From Pempheris klunzingeri (lineage: Eukaryota; Chordata; Actinopteri; Acropomatiformes; Pempheridae): 64,000 nucleotides of DNA. Position numbers and translations under genes: made by a program. Of this stretch, positions 1-14,600 are shown piece by piece. The DNA lies in the NCBI RefSeq assembly GCF_042242105.1, contig NC_092022.1:12148001-12212000 (forward strand), written 5' to 3'. The notes beneath the pieces are model-generated. The model worked only from the letters and a program-made list of their open reading frames with translations, made no database searches and was not told the origin of the DNA. Position 1 is the first letter of the stretch. Every line of letters begins with the position of its first letter.

Positions 1-1140
1 ATAAATACATGCCTCAAAACATCTGCTTCTCAACTCCCCTTTCATTTTTGATGTGGGACAGGCAGAGAAGGAGAGCGGGAGAGAAAACACAAGGAGCCAG
101 CTACCCAGAACATCAAAGCCCCTGCCCTCAACGCGCAGGCCCTCATTAGTTCAGCTAGCAGAACCAACGAGACTTGTGATTGTGTTTGCTGGGGTGCACG
201 CTGGCAGACACTTCAGAGGAAAGTCTCCTTTAAGTCATAACTCCCCACCCCACCTCTCCTGCCACCACCCGAGCCCGCTGTAACCCCCCTGTAACCCTCT
301 CGAAATTCCCCGCGCACACAAACTCGGCAGGCTCCCCCACCATCCACTCCACCCCATAATCTGGTCTGCAGCTGCAAACATCTGCTCCCCTCTTTATTCC
401 CGTGCCGTCACCGCTGAATTGATAAACACATCTATCACCGGACCACTAACTGACACACAACAGAGAGGAAGAGGGAGGCAAAATGGTGGATTCACCTGTG
501 GCTGTGGGGCTGGTCTCTGGCATGTCATTTAATCACACTGGGTTGTTTTTATTTATGGGTAATGGCTTAAACCCACACCTAGGAGGGAGAGGAAGTTCCT
601 TCTTAATTCCTACATGGTAGCATCACCTGTAAATGTGCAGCAGGTTTTCACCTTTTGAAATACATAACCATAACCCAAAACCTTAACAAAATCAGTACTC
701 AGGGGTTTGTAACCTGCTGTAATATTTATTCAGTCTATGTTTTGCTTCCTCCTGTCACCTCATTATCTGTGACACACAGAGGGCGGCTGCCAGGAAGAAT
801 CACTTGGCATCCTGTTACAGTCAGCCATTTACTTATTCATTAAGATGATTCCTCTTTTAATTATTTAAGCATGTTTGCCTGTAGAGTCCTTGCTACATTT
901 CATATTAGTTTAGTTGTTGGTATCCTGCTTTAACAGCACACAAATAACGAGTAACATAAAACACATGTAGAGACTATTACATAGAGGGGATATGTGTGTG
1001 AGCCATATGTCTCAAAAGCTGGACTGCTGTGTTTGATCTCACAAACGCAATCTCGAGGCAGGTTGATAGCTGATGCTACATGCAATTATTTTTTCATATT
1101 TTACACAGAGATAATTCAATTACAGCCGCCCTCCAGCAGT
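1..1140. other. Intergenic DNA upstream of arf3
   Basis: No open frame here resembles a known protein and no exon with convincing splice signals was found. The stretch at about 290-430 is richer in C and G than its surroundings. In mammals WNT10B lies upstream of ARF3, so distal regulatory DNA is possible, but that is inference from remembered gene order, not something the sequence shows. Confidence 0.5.
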
Positions 1141-1189
1141 GCTCCTGGCTTTTAACAAGCCATGGATGAGAGGTGCTCCTGACAATCCA

Positions 1190-1292
1190 AACTCCCGCGA
1201 GAACTCGGCGCCACAGCCGCTGCTTCTCGCGAGACTATCATCCAGTCCTGTGCCTGAGCCCAGCTGGTTGCCTGCCTGCCTGCCTTTGACGG
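1190..1292 (+). promoter_or_regulatory. arf3: arf3 TATA-less promoter with TCTCGCGAGA palindrome and non-coding exon 1
   Basis: A perfect TCTCGCGAGA palindrome lies at 1225-1234, and a one-mismatch copy (TCCCGCGAGA) at 1193-1202, 32 bp upstream. This palindrome is a known element of CpG-rich, TATA-less housekeeping promoters and has been described for human ARF3. No TATA box is seen. About 60 bp downstream a strong splice donor (GTAAGT at 1293) ends a probable non-coding exon 1 that joins the coding exon at 2443. The exact start of transcription cannot be read from the sequence. Confidence 0.7.
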
Positions 1293-2451
1293 GTAAGTGT
1301 GAATGAGACGCAAATGGTGAAAATGCTCAAAGATGTATACAAGTAATAAAGGTGACCGCAGCGTATTTGTCGCCTTTTTCACGCCTCGTAACGCCTCTCG
1401 GTGAATGAACCACCGCTAATCGACGACATCAGGCCGACTGGGGCGCTTGTCGTGACTGTACGGGGGGATTACAACACACACAAATTGACCAGGAGAATTT
1501 CTTTTTTTCCCCCCTTAATACTGAAGACACTTGCCAATGTCGTTGCAAGCAAACTGCGCTCGAATATTCATCGTTTTGTGCTATAAATATGTAAGTTTGG
1601 CTCATTCAAATTCATCGCCTGGCTGGACTGCAGCATCAGCCGTCTTCCCCTGATGTACACGGATGTGCGGCCACTGCAGCTGTAACAGGCTATGCTAGCA
1701 GCTACAGCCTGTGCATTTAATATAAAATGAATGGACCCGTCGCTAGTCAGTCACAGCATCTGTTACAGGCGCTGAGATGATCGATTATTAAAAAGAAAGA
1801 AAAGGGCTCTCTGGAGGAAAAGGGTGATGCTCCAAATGCCGCAGAGCAAGCTGTGGGTGCATTAACAAAAAAAAAAGATATTTCTATAATTGTATCTGCT
1901 AACACCAAAATGCACCTCAGGTAGAACATGTTGACAGCAGAGTTGGCCTGTTACAGGGGCCATACCAAGAAAGGCTGCAGGGAAGTAAAATCCAAAGCCT
2001 CTCACCTTAACTCTAAAGGCTGTGTGCACATTTTCACCATCTTATGTTATTATGTGGCCTTTAATGTAATATGCATTGATTGTTACACTGGCATTCACTC
2101 AATTGCCAACCAACATAAGCATAAAAGGTGGTTACTCCGCACTGCATGAAAGTTGATTCACATAACAGAGATCCAGTATGGCGGCCAGTTTCCCCAGCGA
2201 GCTGTCAAAGTGTAAAGCAACAGCCTCAAAAGTCAGGTCAGCCGCCTGCCGAGGTGTGAATTGCGCTGTTACTGGCTTTTCTCTAAGGTGGCTTGGAGCC
2301 CTAACGAGGCGGTAATGTTCAGAGTTGCTCATGAAGAGCTACTGTGTCTTTTTTGTGTGTGTGTGGTTTTGACTCTCAATATGTGGTTCACAGTTTGTTT
2401 TGGCTGCTCTCTTCAGTTCCCTGTGTAATAGTTCTGTTGCAGTTGAGGTGA

Positions 2452-3546
<1,095 letters not shown>

Positions 3547-5800
3547 AGGGTGCGGGCAGTAAAGTGGGGAAGAGCCTGGGTGCCAGCTCCAGGTAGAGGT
3601 TATAGTGGATCCATTGTGGAGATTGCATGGAGAGGCAGTGCTGAAAAGCTCCCAGGGGGTGACTCAATGGCTTTCTCCCCCAAAGTACTTTAATTTTCAT
3701 CTCGTTATTTTGATTAATTTAATTTGTTTGGATCTGCGGTGAACGTTTTTAAATATTTACAAACCAATGATGTCGAAGTTGACCTAAATTACTCACATTC
3801 TACAGGCTGAATACATAAATATTGGGATGTAATAGTATAATGTTACCGTAAAAGCATATGTATTTCCCCTACTTTGCAGTCTCTATGACCTTTGACCTTT
3901 GTTCAGAAAAAGTGATTCCCTCAGATACATTAAACTTGATGTAAATTATAAAGAATGTCATAATAGTACAGTGGGGATGCTACTACTATCTCAGAATACT
4001 ATCACATTGTTTCAAATCCTATACTCATACAGGCTCAGATAAATGTAAAGTGTGATTTTCTGTCCATACCAATGTTTAACCACTTCCAAATCATGTGCTT
4101 CAGAGCTCAGTTTGTATTAAGTTATTTAAGTTATTTTATTTAAATGTATTTATGTTTTGCTTAATTTGGATTTTATTTATTTGACCAAACACAAAACCCT
4201 GATGACATACTGGATTGTCTTAAAAAGTTGATTTATATATTTATTTGTAAGTTTGTTTTTTGGTGCATCACATGTTTTGTCTCCCTTTATTGCAACGTGC
4301 ATTTCCTGCTAAGGCAGCTGCAGAAAAAAACAAAGCCCCGGTATCACTGTATATTACCGCTTCCCAATCTGCATGGAGACATCCCGGTACTGGCTCGTGG
4401 GCTTGTAAGAGCTGTGAACTACTGCAGGCTGCTGCTGTAAATAAAGATTTGTTCTTAGTCGACTTGCCTGGCTGAACAAGGGTTAAAACATTTTGTCTAG
4501 CGTCAGTGAGGTATGATAGCTGAACTGATACAGATGACAGCACAGGCACACCGTACCAGCTCTGTGGCTTACAATAAAATGCTGCTATTGGCCCGCCCTG
4601 TGGAGAGTGATGCAGCAGAGCATGTGATTGGCAATATCAGAGAGCTTACATGGTTTTCGAATGTTTATTTTTTTAAGTCAGTTGGTGCGAGCAGCTGCAC
4701 TGTATCCGTCCGAACAACTCACATCGCTTGTCATCCTAATTTATTCATCCCTAATTGGCGTGACATTATATGTGTTTCTTGTGTTAAACGTATCTCTGTG
4801 TACCATGCTGCACACAATAACTCCAGACGCATTGTTGTTGTACGAAATGTAATGTCTTTGTTTATTTTTTTCTTGTATTTTTGAATGGAGTATTTATTTA
4901 TTTTGGACCAAAAGGCAAGTGTTGATTTTAGTGTTGTTTTTCTTTATTTGCTAACTAGATCAGACGGTTGTCTTTTTCAGTGTTCACACAAATCACATAA
5001 TTTGAAAAAATAGGAGAGAGGTTGATAGTAATACTGCATTATAAGGCATGTTAATACTGTACAAGATCTGTAATAAAAGTGAATTATAATAGCCTGTTTC
5101 CTCAGACTATATTTGTTAGTCTAAATTACTGCTGCTGGTTGGAACAATGCTGTACTGATAAATGTTATGGATTTAGTGTAAAGTTTACCAAACAACCTTC
5201 TAATATGCAAAAGCATGCTTTTCTATGTCAGCGCAACTGTATATATGTTTATGTAACAAGAAATGTATACCATGGTATTCGCGGTCAAATTGAAAGTGTT
5301 GTTGATACACCTGTAGATATCGGGATCAGTGTGTTGGCAGATATGTATAACTGACAGCAGCTTGTGTGTGTGACGTGCCCTCTATTACATTCAGTTTGGT
5401 GTGAGCATTGTTTTTGTGGCCTTATATTGCCAGTGGTTAATTTCTCTTTGATAACACGTTTGTATGTAGGAATGTCCGACATTCAAGTATCTCACCTATG
5501 ATCTGTAACACTGATGCACTCACAGTACTGTTGTGGCTAATCATCCTTCTTTCAATGACTATTGGCAGACTTTAACTTGAAAAATGTAGAAAACCAAGAC
5601 TGCAGAAAACATTCCAGCTGATAATGTTTATTCAAAAAGGAACAAACTGGAAACGGATTTATATAATTTAGAGGAATATTATCAAGAGGAGGAAATAATT
5701 ACAACACAACCTGGTGCAAAAGTGTTGAGTGATTCCTGGCACTACATCGATCAATCAATAAAAAGACAAAAACACAACTTTGCATTGCCTCGCTGATTTT
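3547..5800 (+). other. arf3: arf3 3' UTR
   Basis: A/T-rich non-coding sequence follows the stop. Candidate poly(A) signals (AATAAA) are at about 4440-4445 and 5757-5762, with another AATAAA-type site near 5071. Mammalian ARF3 also has a 3' UTR of more than 2 kb, so the later sites are plausible. The true end needs transcript data. No further coding exon is visible. Confidence 0.6.
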
Positions 5801-8250
5801 TATTGCACACACTGTGGTCATAATTTGGTTCCTCAGTAGTAAGATTGTGCTTAATTTCTGTGATAATGCTTTATGTCTGATATAGTTAGAAAGAAAATTC
5901 TAATAACACCCACTACTGCCTCAATGAAAAAAAACATATACAGTATGTGGAAATATTGTTAATTTCAAAATTTTAACCACTCGACACAAAATGGTTCCTA
6001 CTTCGCTGAGTCCATTCTGTGTCTGTTCAAGTTTCCTCATCACACATGTGAATGCTGCCTGTTGGACCATGTTTGGCTTTCAAACAAGCTGTGATGTTAC
6101 GAATTAATGTTTGTGCATACATGAATTAAACTCGAATTTAAGGTGAACACAGAGCAACAGATTAATGTGAAAACAGCCTCAAGTGTCAAACTCACACATC
6201 ATTCTACACAGGTTAAACATCCAAGTGAAGTAACTATAAGCAAAACACATTTTTAAGCAGAATAGGACAGTAAACCTGGTCAAGATTCTGACCCCGGGAT
6301 TCATTTAAACTCAGCAAATGTTCATAGCACCAGTTGCCAAGATTGATTGAAGCCAGAGTAATGAACAGCACATTTGTTATTGAACATGCACTGGTGGACA
6401 TGGGCAGGGAAAGAGCAGGTCGGGTAGGTGGGAAGAACATGGATCTTTGTCGGTTTTCTCTTTTGGCCTTTCCTAACTGCAGCCATCAAGAGAAGTTTGG
6501 CACAATCAGGTAGTTTCCCTGTGGAATTGCTGCACTCCACAGAGAGTCATTTCGTCTGAGCCAATCAGAGGTCCACATAGGGGAGAGTGCTGCTGTGTCT
6601 CCAGGGGTGTGACAGCAGTATGTGGGTCAGAGCTGCTCCCAGGGCCACCAGCCCCCAGGGCCCCCTGCAGGACGGCTACAATAGTAGCCCCAGGGCGGAT
6701 GCCATAGCTGGGATTCCCACCCGTAACCGGGACGCCTTCACCCAGGGCACAGACACACTGGCAGCAGCCCCACAATCAATTCATCAATCTCTGAAGGGAG
6801 TGGCAACTGCAAAAGGCCACAGCAGTCACCCCCACAGCTCGCCTTGGAAGGGACAGGGCCACCAGGGCTGACACTGAGGCTGACACCACAGTGGTGTTGT
6901 GAAACCGCCAGAAACCAGAAACCTGCACAAACCATCAGAAAATCATCATCATTAGCCTTGACTGAAGCCACTGTGGACCTTCCAACCAAGAAACCCTCCT
7001 GACAATGTGACAAATAATCACCAAACACCTCTGATTTTCTACTATTTTGCTGAACTGGAGTGAACAAAAATCACACGTGATTAACTACAAATACTGACTC
7101 ATGTTGTTAGTTCCAGCTTACTGAGTAATGTTTCTCTGTTAAGTTTTCAATCATTCAGTAGGCAAATGGACAAATCTCATTTTATTAGAACAGATTAGAG
7201 TTTGTAGCTAAATTCATGGATCAAAGAATAAAAATGCAAAAACAGTCATGTAGGTGCAAACACTGTCTGAGAGACCCCCTCCCACAGGCCCTGCAGCAGC
7301 GCTGATCACCGATCCTCAGACTCTGTCTCCTCCTGCTGGACAGAATACTGAAAGAGGACAGTTAAGTGTTTCACTTAATGGTTTGAGCTGATGCACAAAT
7401 AATTAATGCATTCTAAAAAATACGTTACAATAAAATGCCTCGTTTTCTTTTCTTTCATTTGGTGGCTTTTATTAGCGAGATAGATTTCAGATATAGAGTC
7501 ACATTTACATTGAAAATTGATAATAATGATCACTGAATAGTCTCTCTATCATTTGAATTCCCACATATGGATGCTCCCAAACAAACAGCAACTGTTTGGC
7601 TATGTGTCACTCACACAAAATAAGATTAACAGCGCATCTGTCAGAAGCAGTTACATCCATCCATCCATTCGTGAGTCCCTCCTCTTTTCCCTCACAGCTT
7701 CATGTTCAGGAATCTCGCCTGCTCTGAGGCCATTTTCTCAAATTAAGCATGTTCTTGTTTTGGGTTCAGAAGTCACTTGACCATCTGACAATGTGTCCAT
7801 TGTGACAGGCCGCTCCATACGCATCAAAGAGGTGATTAACCAGTTGACAGGGCTGTGGGGACAATACTGCTCTTTACAGGGAAAACAGTGCAGCCACTCA
7901 CAGCACTGGGTGCTGACTGGGAGACCACAGCAGGGCTTCCACATGCAGCAGCTGACAACATGAAACCAAAATAACTGCACATACAGGGACACGTAGGGTA
8001 CATGGTGTTCACACTGCGGCACATGCGAGAGCTTTAGATCACAAGCATTTATTTTTCATATATCAGAAGCTGCTTGTTAGAGGCACTAAAGGTAAATGTG
8101 TCAGTCTAATGATTCATTCTTTTCTATGTCATTCAGCTCTATCTTTTCTATGAAGACCTAATGTGTTCGTTGGGGGAGAAAAAAAACAGTTTACATGTCG
8201 TATTAGATATTCTATCTAAATCTAACAGGCGTTTACTCCTTTGGATGCTC
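5801..8250. other. Intergenic region between arf3 and erbb3, unassigned GC-rich patch
   Basis: Most of this interval shows nothing recognisable. At 6560-6890 the DNA becomes GC-rich and open in several frames on both strands, but none of the translations resembles a family I know and no coherent exon chain could be built. On the minus strand a CAG acceptor near 7350 precedes 13 codons and a stop (ending about 7307), followed by AATAAA around 7176-7183, so a minus-strand terminal exon is possible but unproven. Confidence 0.4.
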
Positions 8251-8299
8251 AGTGCAACAATGGAAGCTCCAGCGCGCAAAAAAAAAAAAATGACGGACC

Positions 8300-8640
8300 C
8301 GCCTCTGATTGGTGAATCAATCGGGCTCCTGGCCAATCACATTTACCTCTCTGGGAGGGAAAACCCAGCGTCAAAATAAACTGCCACTTGTTCGCCGCTT
8401 GTTTTCAGTTTTGCAATTTTCGCTCTCATCACGAATGTTTTTTGCGAAGTTTAAAAAAAAAAAGGAGTTGGATTTTTCCCCCCTCTTACACTACAGAGCG
8501 TGGAGATCGGATAATTTTTGGTTTGCTACACATTTTTCCGTCCTTGTTTTTGTACATCCACACTTTCCTACACAGCACTGGCTTTTCGGAGGACTACCTA
8601 AACCTGTGTGACATGATAATATCTCACTAAATAGATTCGA
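8300..8640 (+). promoter_or_regulatory. erbb3: erbb3 proximal promoter and 5' UTR with paired CCAAT boxes
   Basis: An inverted CCAAT box (ATTGG, 8308-8312) and a direct one (CCAAT, 8333-8337) lie about 25 bp apart, a spacing often seen for NF-Y sites. The start codon is about 310 bp downstream. No clear TATA box is seen. The transcription start probably lies between about 8370 and 8500, which is inference. Confidence 0.45.
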
Positions 8641-8647
8641 CATCAAC

Positions 8648-11600
8648 ATGATCCAGTGGCGAGTCTTGTTACTGTGTGTGACATTATCCTGGAGGCTACG
8701 AACTGCATCATCACAAACCCATGAAGGTAAGTGAATTTATTCCTCCATTTATAAAACTTTGTCCTGCTTTGGTTGCATTAATTTCAATAATTCAGATACA
8801 GTAAGAGACATTAACCAGTTAATTATTATTGTTTTACTTTCCTTGTTTGGATTCACCTGTTTGCAGCCGCCCCTCAGCATGTGCCTGCTTTGAAAGGTCA
8901 CATGGTATGTTGTGCAATAGAATAGAATAGAACAGATTGATTAACATGGATGTTATCTAGACTTGTCAGTGGTTAAGACATTCCATAAACTCTTCTTTCC
9001 TCTGTGTCAGATCACACAGTACTTACTGTGCTCTCTTTTTTTTTTACTGTTATTACTGGGCTCTAATCAAGGCCCTTAATTGTGCAATATATCACCACTT
9101 TATACTACTGCTAGTGATGAATGGCAGCAACATTAATGTCCTAGTGGAGACTAAATTGACTATGTGGCAATGATCCCAGTTGTAAAAGGCTACTGATGTC
9201 AACAGGTCATGCTGATTTGTGCAATCTGCAGCTGATTGTTTTTGTTTTGGCACTTAAGGACAATCGCTCATTTTCTTTTTAAGAGGATGTTTGATTGCTT
9301 GAGTTATGCAGGTGGGCTGCAGTTTAAGTTGCTCTAATAGTCAGAATTATCATGCAAATGTCAGCTGAATAGAGTTCAATTTCTATTCTGTGCGTATGTT
9401 TACTCGAGACAACCAAGTGTACATGAATGAGTGTGTGAAGATATGAATTATGCTGCAGTTATCTGTCGATAACTCTCCAATCTTTTACATTAAAATGGAT
9501 GCAACAAGCCTCAAATCAACATCATTTTACTGTAGCTGGATGAGTCTGGTTTATACCTCTGCAAGTTGCCAATGAAGACAGGAAGAGTGACTTGTGTTGA
9601 CTGTTGCAGGTGCCTCAGCTTTGCACATAAAGGGCATGTGCCACAGTTTTTGTTGGTCAGTACGAGATGGTGTGTATGTCTCTTTCCGTTCCCGATATTT
9701 CCCTTCTCTCTGCCAGAATGTGCTACTCACACATGGCCCATTGTCTGTTGGTATGATCTCAGCAACGCAGACCCCTCAGACACACACTTACGCACATGCA
9801 CACACACAGAAGCACTGTCTGTCACTGCATCACTCTTCACTCACTGGGACACACTGTCCACATTTATAGCTTTATGACAATGAGGCACTTTGTCTGGTAA
9901 AAGCCCTGCTCCCTCGACCCTCGGCCTCCAGTCCATCAGCCCCAGGCCTGGACTGCTCCATGTACCACGGTTACAGCCTGCCTGTTTCACTCTGCTTCAC
10001 ATCAAACTCTGCAGCCAACACATCAGCACACACAGCATCAGGAAGAATCACCAAACCCATAACAACTGCAGAAAAAATAAAACCCTAGCATTAAAATATT
10101 CTCCATTTGTTCTCTTTTACAGGAACATACTAAATATTTTGGGTGTTTTCGCTCTTTAGCTGCAAGTGGTTAGAGTTAAATGTATGATCTACTTTTTGTC
10201 ATATTCAATTGCATGCTCTGTTTTTGTTGTTCTTTCTCAACCAATGAAGCTGCCATTGGTTTCCATTCATTTCTCATATGGTATTAAAATAAATCAAGAA
10301 CAGACTCTTAAAAATTGCTTCAATTTTGTACTGCACAGTCTGGTCTAATCTTGTCCAAATCACATTATCACAGCACTGTGATGCAGTGCATAGCATCACA
10401 ATGACAGTGTAACACTGACAAAACATAATACAGAATTGATGTTCACTATGATGGATTGCACAACACGCACAAGTTTCAAATGTCTCTCAAGTGACATGAA
10501 CAGAACCAAAAAACCCCCTGGACAATAACAAAAATGAAGTAATTGGAAAAATCAGGAAAATACATCCAAAAACCACGGACATAACTTACAAATTAGTTAG
10601 CTATGATGTAAGTTACATCTGTAGTAAATAGGCTTAACATGCAAACCACTGGCATGGTCCTTACACCTGTAGTACAGCAAGTGAAAGTTGCACAATGAGC
10701 CACAATTGTCTTCGCTGTCCCATAAATCACCCCTCGAAAAACCCCTTGTTTTGAAACTAAACTAAAACTAAAGTAATTGCTTTCTTCCCTGTGCGTGTCA
10801 GTGGTGTGTCCTGGTACACAGAACGGACTGAGCTCCACAGGGTCTCAGGAGAATCAGTACAACCTGACTAAGGACCGGTACAATGGCTGTGAGATCATCA
10901 TGGGAAACCTGGAGATCACTCAGATTGAGAGCAACTGGGACTTCTCCTTCCTCAAGGTAAAAACCCTCCATTTCTCGTAAACCAACTGATTTGTATGTAC
11001 ACGCTGTAAGAGTGCTCCTCTTTTTTCTCTCCAGACAATCCGTGAGGTGACTGGCTATGTCCTCATCGCTATGAACCACTTTCAGGAGATTCCTCTAGGG
11101 CAGCTCCGGGTAATCCGAGGAAACAGTCTTTATGAAAGACGTTTCGCTCTCTCTGTCTTCTTCAACTATCCCAAGGATGGCTCCAACGGCCTGCGGCAGC
11201 TGGGGCTCGCAAATCTGACAGGTTAATGAGAAAACAGAAGCACAGGCAAAAGATGTCCTGTATGTAAAGTATAAGATGTGCCTGTCTGAGATTTAAGGCA
11301 TCCACAGCAATTTAAACAAAGGCATCTGATGTCTTCTTAAGTAGCATAATAACTAGAGGTGATTGTGGCACAGGGGGCTTTAGCCTCCTCTCCTCCATTT
11401 GGAAAATCTCTGATATCCAAGAAGATCACGTTAAACAAGGTCAATCTAAGAGGCCTCTTTCACAGCAGACATTTTGACTCATCATAGCAGGAAAAGCAAA
11501 GAGACAAATGACCTTAACACATTAACGACGGCCTCTTCTATTCAGCTGTTCCAGTAAACCAGACAGTGTGACAATGAGTCAGCATACAGGACCCTGAAAT

Positions 11601-14600
11601 CAAAGCAGCTAAATGCAATTCAGCCATTGTTAATTTTATCATTTACTCCTGTGCTTTTCCTACAGTGACATGTGTCAAGGAACACATCAATACTGAAGCG
11701 ACAAGACCTCACGTGTAATTGGACAGCTAGAACATATTGAATGTGTTATCCTTTTATTGCCCATATTTCCTCCGTTGTGCCTACCACCATGCAGCTAGTG
11801 AATATTTCATATTTTACCCAGTATGTTCAAAATATTTACACTGTAATTTGTGGGCTGCATTCTAAAGAGTTAGTGTAACATCTGCTAAAGGATATCCTGT
11901 CTGCTCTCTCTCTGTTGCTTTTCATAATGTCTCGTCCATCACTTCACAGAGATTCTGGAGGGAGGAGTGCAGATTATCAATAACAAGTACCTGAGTTATG
12001 GCCCCTGGATCTTCTGGCAAGACATAATCAGGGACAACAGTGCTCCAATTGACATCCAGTACAATGGAGAGAGGGGTCAGTGTTGAGATAATCCTATTTC
12101 ATACATCTCCAGTTTATCTCCATTGTCGCTTATTTATGAGTGCTGCCTGTCTTTCTGTCTCTTTCTGCCTTTCTCTCTCCCCCAGGCCCGTGCCACAAAT
12201 CTTGTGGAGATTACTGCTGGGGGCCAAATAAGGACCAATGTCAGATCTGTGAGTGCCCAATTGTTCAGTTTCCCTTTTCGTCAGTCATCTCTTCACGATC
12301 TGCTTTCTTCTGCAGAAACGAGCAGAGACAGAGCGAAATGCACAACACACAACACAACACACACACATGCACATTGGTGACCTTCGTTCAACCCGTCTCT
12401 TCTGTGTGTTTCAGTGACTAAGACGGTGTGCGCGCCACAGTGTAATGGCCGTTGTTTTGGCACGAGCCCCAGGGACTGCTGTCACATAGAGTGTGCAGCG
12501 GGATGTAAAGGCCCTCTGGACGTGGACTGTTTTGTAAGTGCTCCATCTTTGCCTCTCTACCATAACAGACATCATACTGTAGGCTTTTCATCCTTCAGTA
12601 AGAAGGTGAAATAAAATCAAGGCCTATTTTCTGCTTTGTCTCCTTTATGGAAAAATTACAATGCGTCATACTTTCACTTCTGTGCTTCCAGTAACATTTG
12701 ACTCTATTGTAATATACATGCATGAAAGTCATGAAAGTTTTTAAGGATTTTACCCAATTTCAAACCATCCCAGCCCTTTGGGTTTAATTTCCATCTTGCA
12801 GGCAGCTACTGGTTTTTATTACATTAATACTGTCTGTTAGTACGGTGTGGAAATCCCCTTACAGACACTTGAAACTTGCTCACTGTGGATTGTCAACCCA
12901 CATTCAATTTTGCTATGTTATGACTGTATGCTAATACAGTTGAGCTTCCAAACTGTTTTCAACACTCTTTTTTTGACATTTAAGTCATCTGCCAAACGCT
13001 TATTTTTTGTCTTCTGGGTTTTATTTTCTAACAACATTGCTTGTGAATTCAGTAGTTCATGGTGGCTGACTTTAAACTCCCTGGTGCCTGGAGGGCAAAC
13101 AAGACTAAGAGTCTACAGTCATGCTAGCAGCAGTGAGGCTGTACTACAACCCCTGGCAAAAATTATGGAATCACCAGTCTCGGAGGATGTTCATTCGGTT
13201 GTTTAATTTTGTAGAAAAAAAGCTGATCACAGACATGACACAAAACTAAAGTCATTTCAAATGGCAACTTTCTGGCTTCAAGAAACACTAAAAGAAATCA
13301 AGAAAAAAAGACGTGGTAGTCAGTAACAGTTATATTTTTAGACCAAGTAGAAGGAAAAAATTATGGAATCATTCAGTTCTGAGGAAAATTATGGAATCAC
13401 CCTGTAAATTTCCATTCCCAAAACTAACACCTGCATCAGATTAGATCTGCTCATTAGTCTGCAGTTAAACAGGAGTGATCACACCTTGGAGAGCTGTTGC
13501 ACCAAGTGGACTGACATGAATCATGGCTCCAACACAAGAGATGTCAATTGAAACAAAGGAGAGGATTATCAAACTTCTTGAAGAAGGTAAATCATCACGC
13601 AATGTTGCAAAAGATGTTGGTTGTTCACAGCTGTGTCTAAAATCTGGACCAAGTACAAACAACATGGGAAGGTTGTTAAAGGCAAGCATACTGGTAGACC
13701 AAGGAAGACATCAAAGCGTCAAGACAGAAAACTCAAAGCAACATGTCTTGAAAACAGAAAATGCACAGCAAAACAAATGAGGAACAAATGGGAGGAAACT
13801 GGAGTCAACATCTGTGACCGAACTGTAAGAAACCGCCTAAAGGAAATGAGATTTACATACAGGAAAGCTAAACGAAACACCTAAACAGAAAAAAACAAGG
13901 TTACAATGGGCTAAGGAAAAGCAATCGTGGACTGTGGATGACTGGATGAAAGTCATATTCAGTGATGAATCGCAAATCTGCATTGGGCAAGGTGATGATG
14001 CTGGAACGTTTATTTGGTGCTGTTCCAATGAGATTTATGAAGACGACTGCCTGATGAAAACATGCAAATTGATGATTGAGTCATTGATGATATGGGGCTG
14101 CATGTCAGGTAAAGGCACTGGGGAGATGGCTGTCATTACATCTTCAATAAATGCACAAGTTTACATTGACATTTTGGACACTTTTCTTATCCCATCAATT
14201 GAAAGGGCGTTTGGGGATGATGAAATCATTTTTCAGGATAATGCATCTTGCCATAGAGCAAAAACTGTGAAAACATTCCTTGAAGAAAGACACATAAGGT
14301 CAATGTCATGGCCTGCAAATAGTCCAGATCTCAATCCAATTGAAAATCTGTGGTGGAAGTTGAAGAAAATGGTCCATGATAAGGCTCCAACCTGCAAAGC
14401 TGATCTGGCAAAAGCAATCAGAGAAAGTTGGAGCCAGATTGATGAAGAGTACTGTTTGTCACTCATTAAGTCCATGCCTCTGAGACTGCAAGCTGTTATA
14501 AAAGCCAGAGGTGGTGCAACAAAGTACTAGTGGTGTGTTGAAGTGTTCTTTTGTTGTTTGTTTTTTTCATGATTCCATTCCACTTTAGTTTTGTGTCATG

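Noticed and set aside
7307-8025. Minus-strand gene with a hydrophobic segment (7900-8025) spliced to a terminal exon near 7350
   Set aside because: Splice sites exist but phases and translations do not match any family I know, so I did not call a CDS; it is kept only as a low-confidence note.
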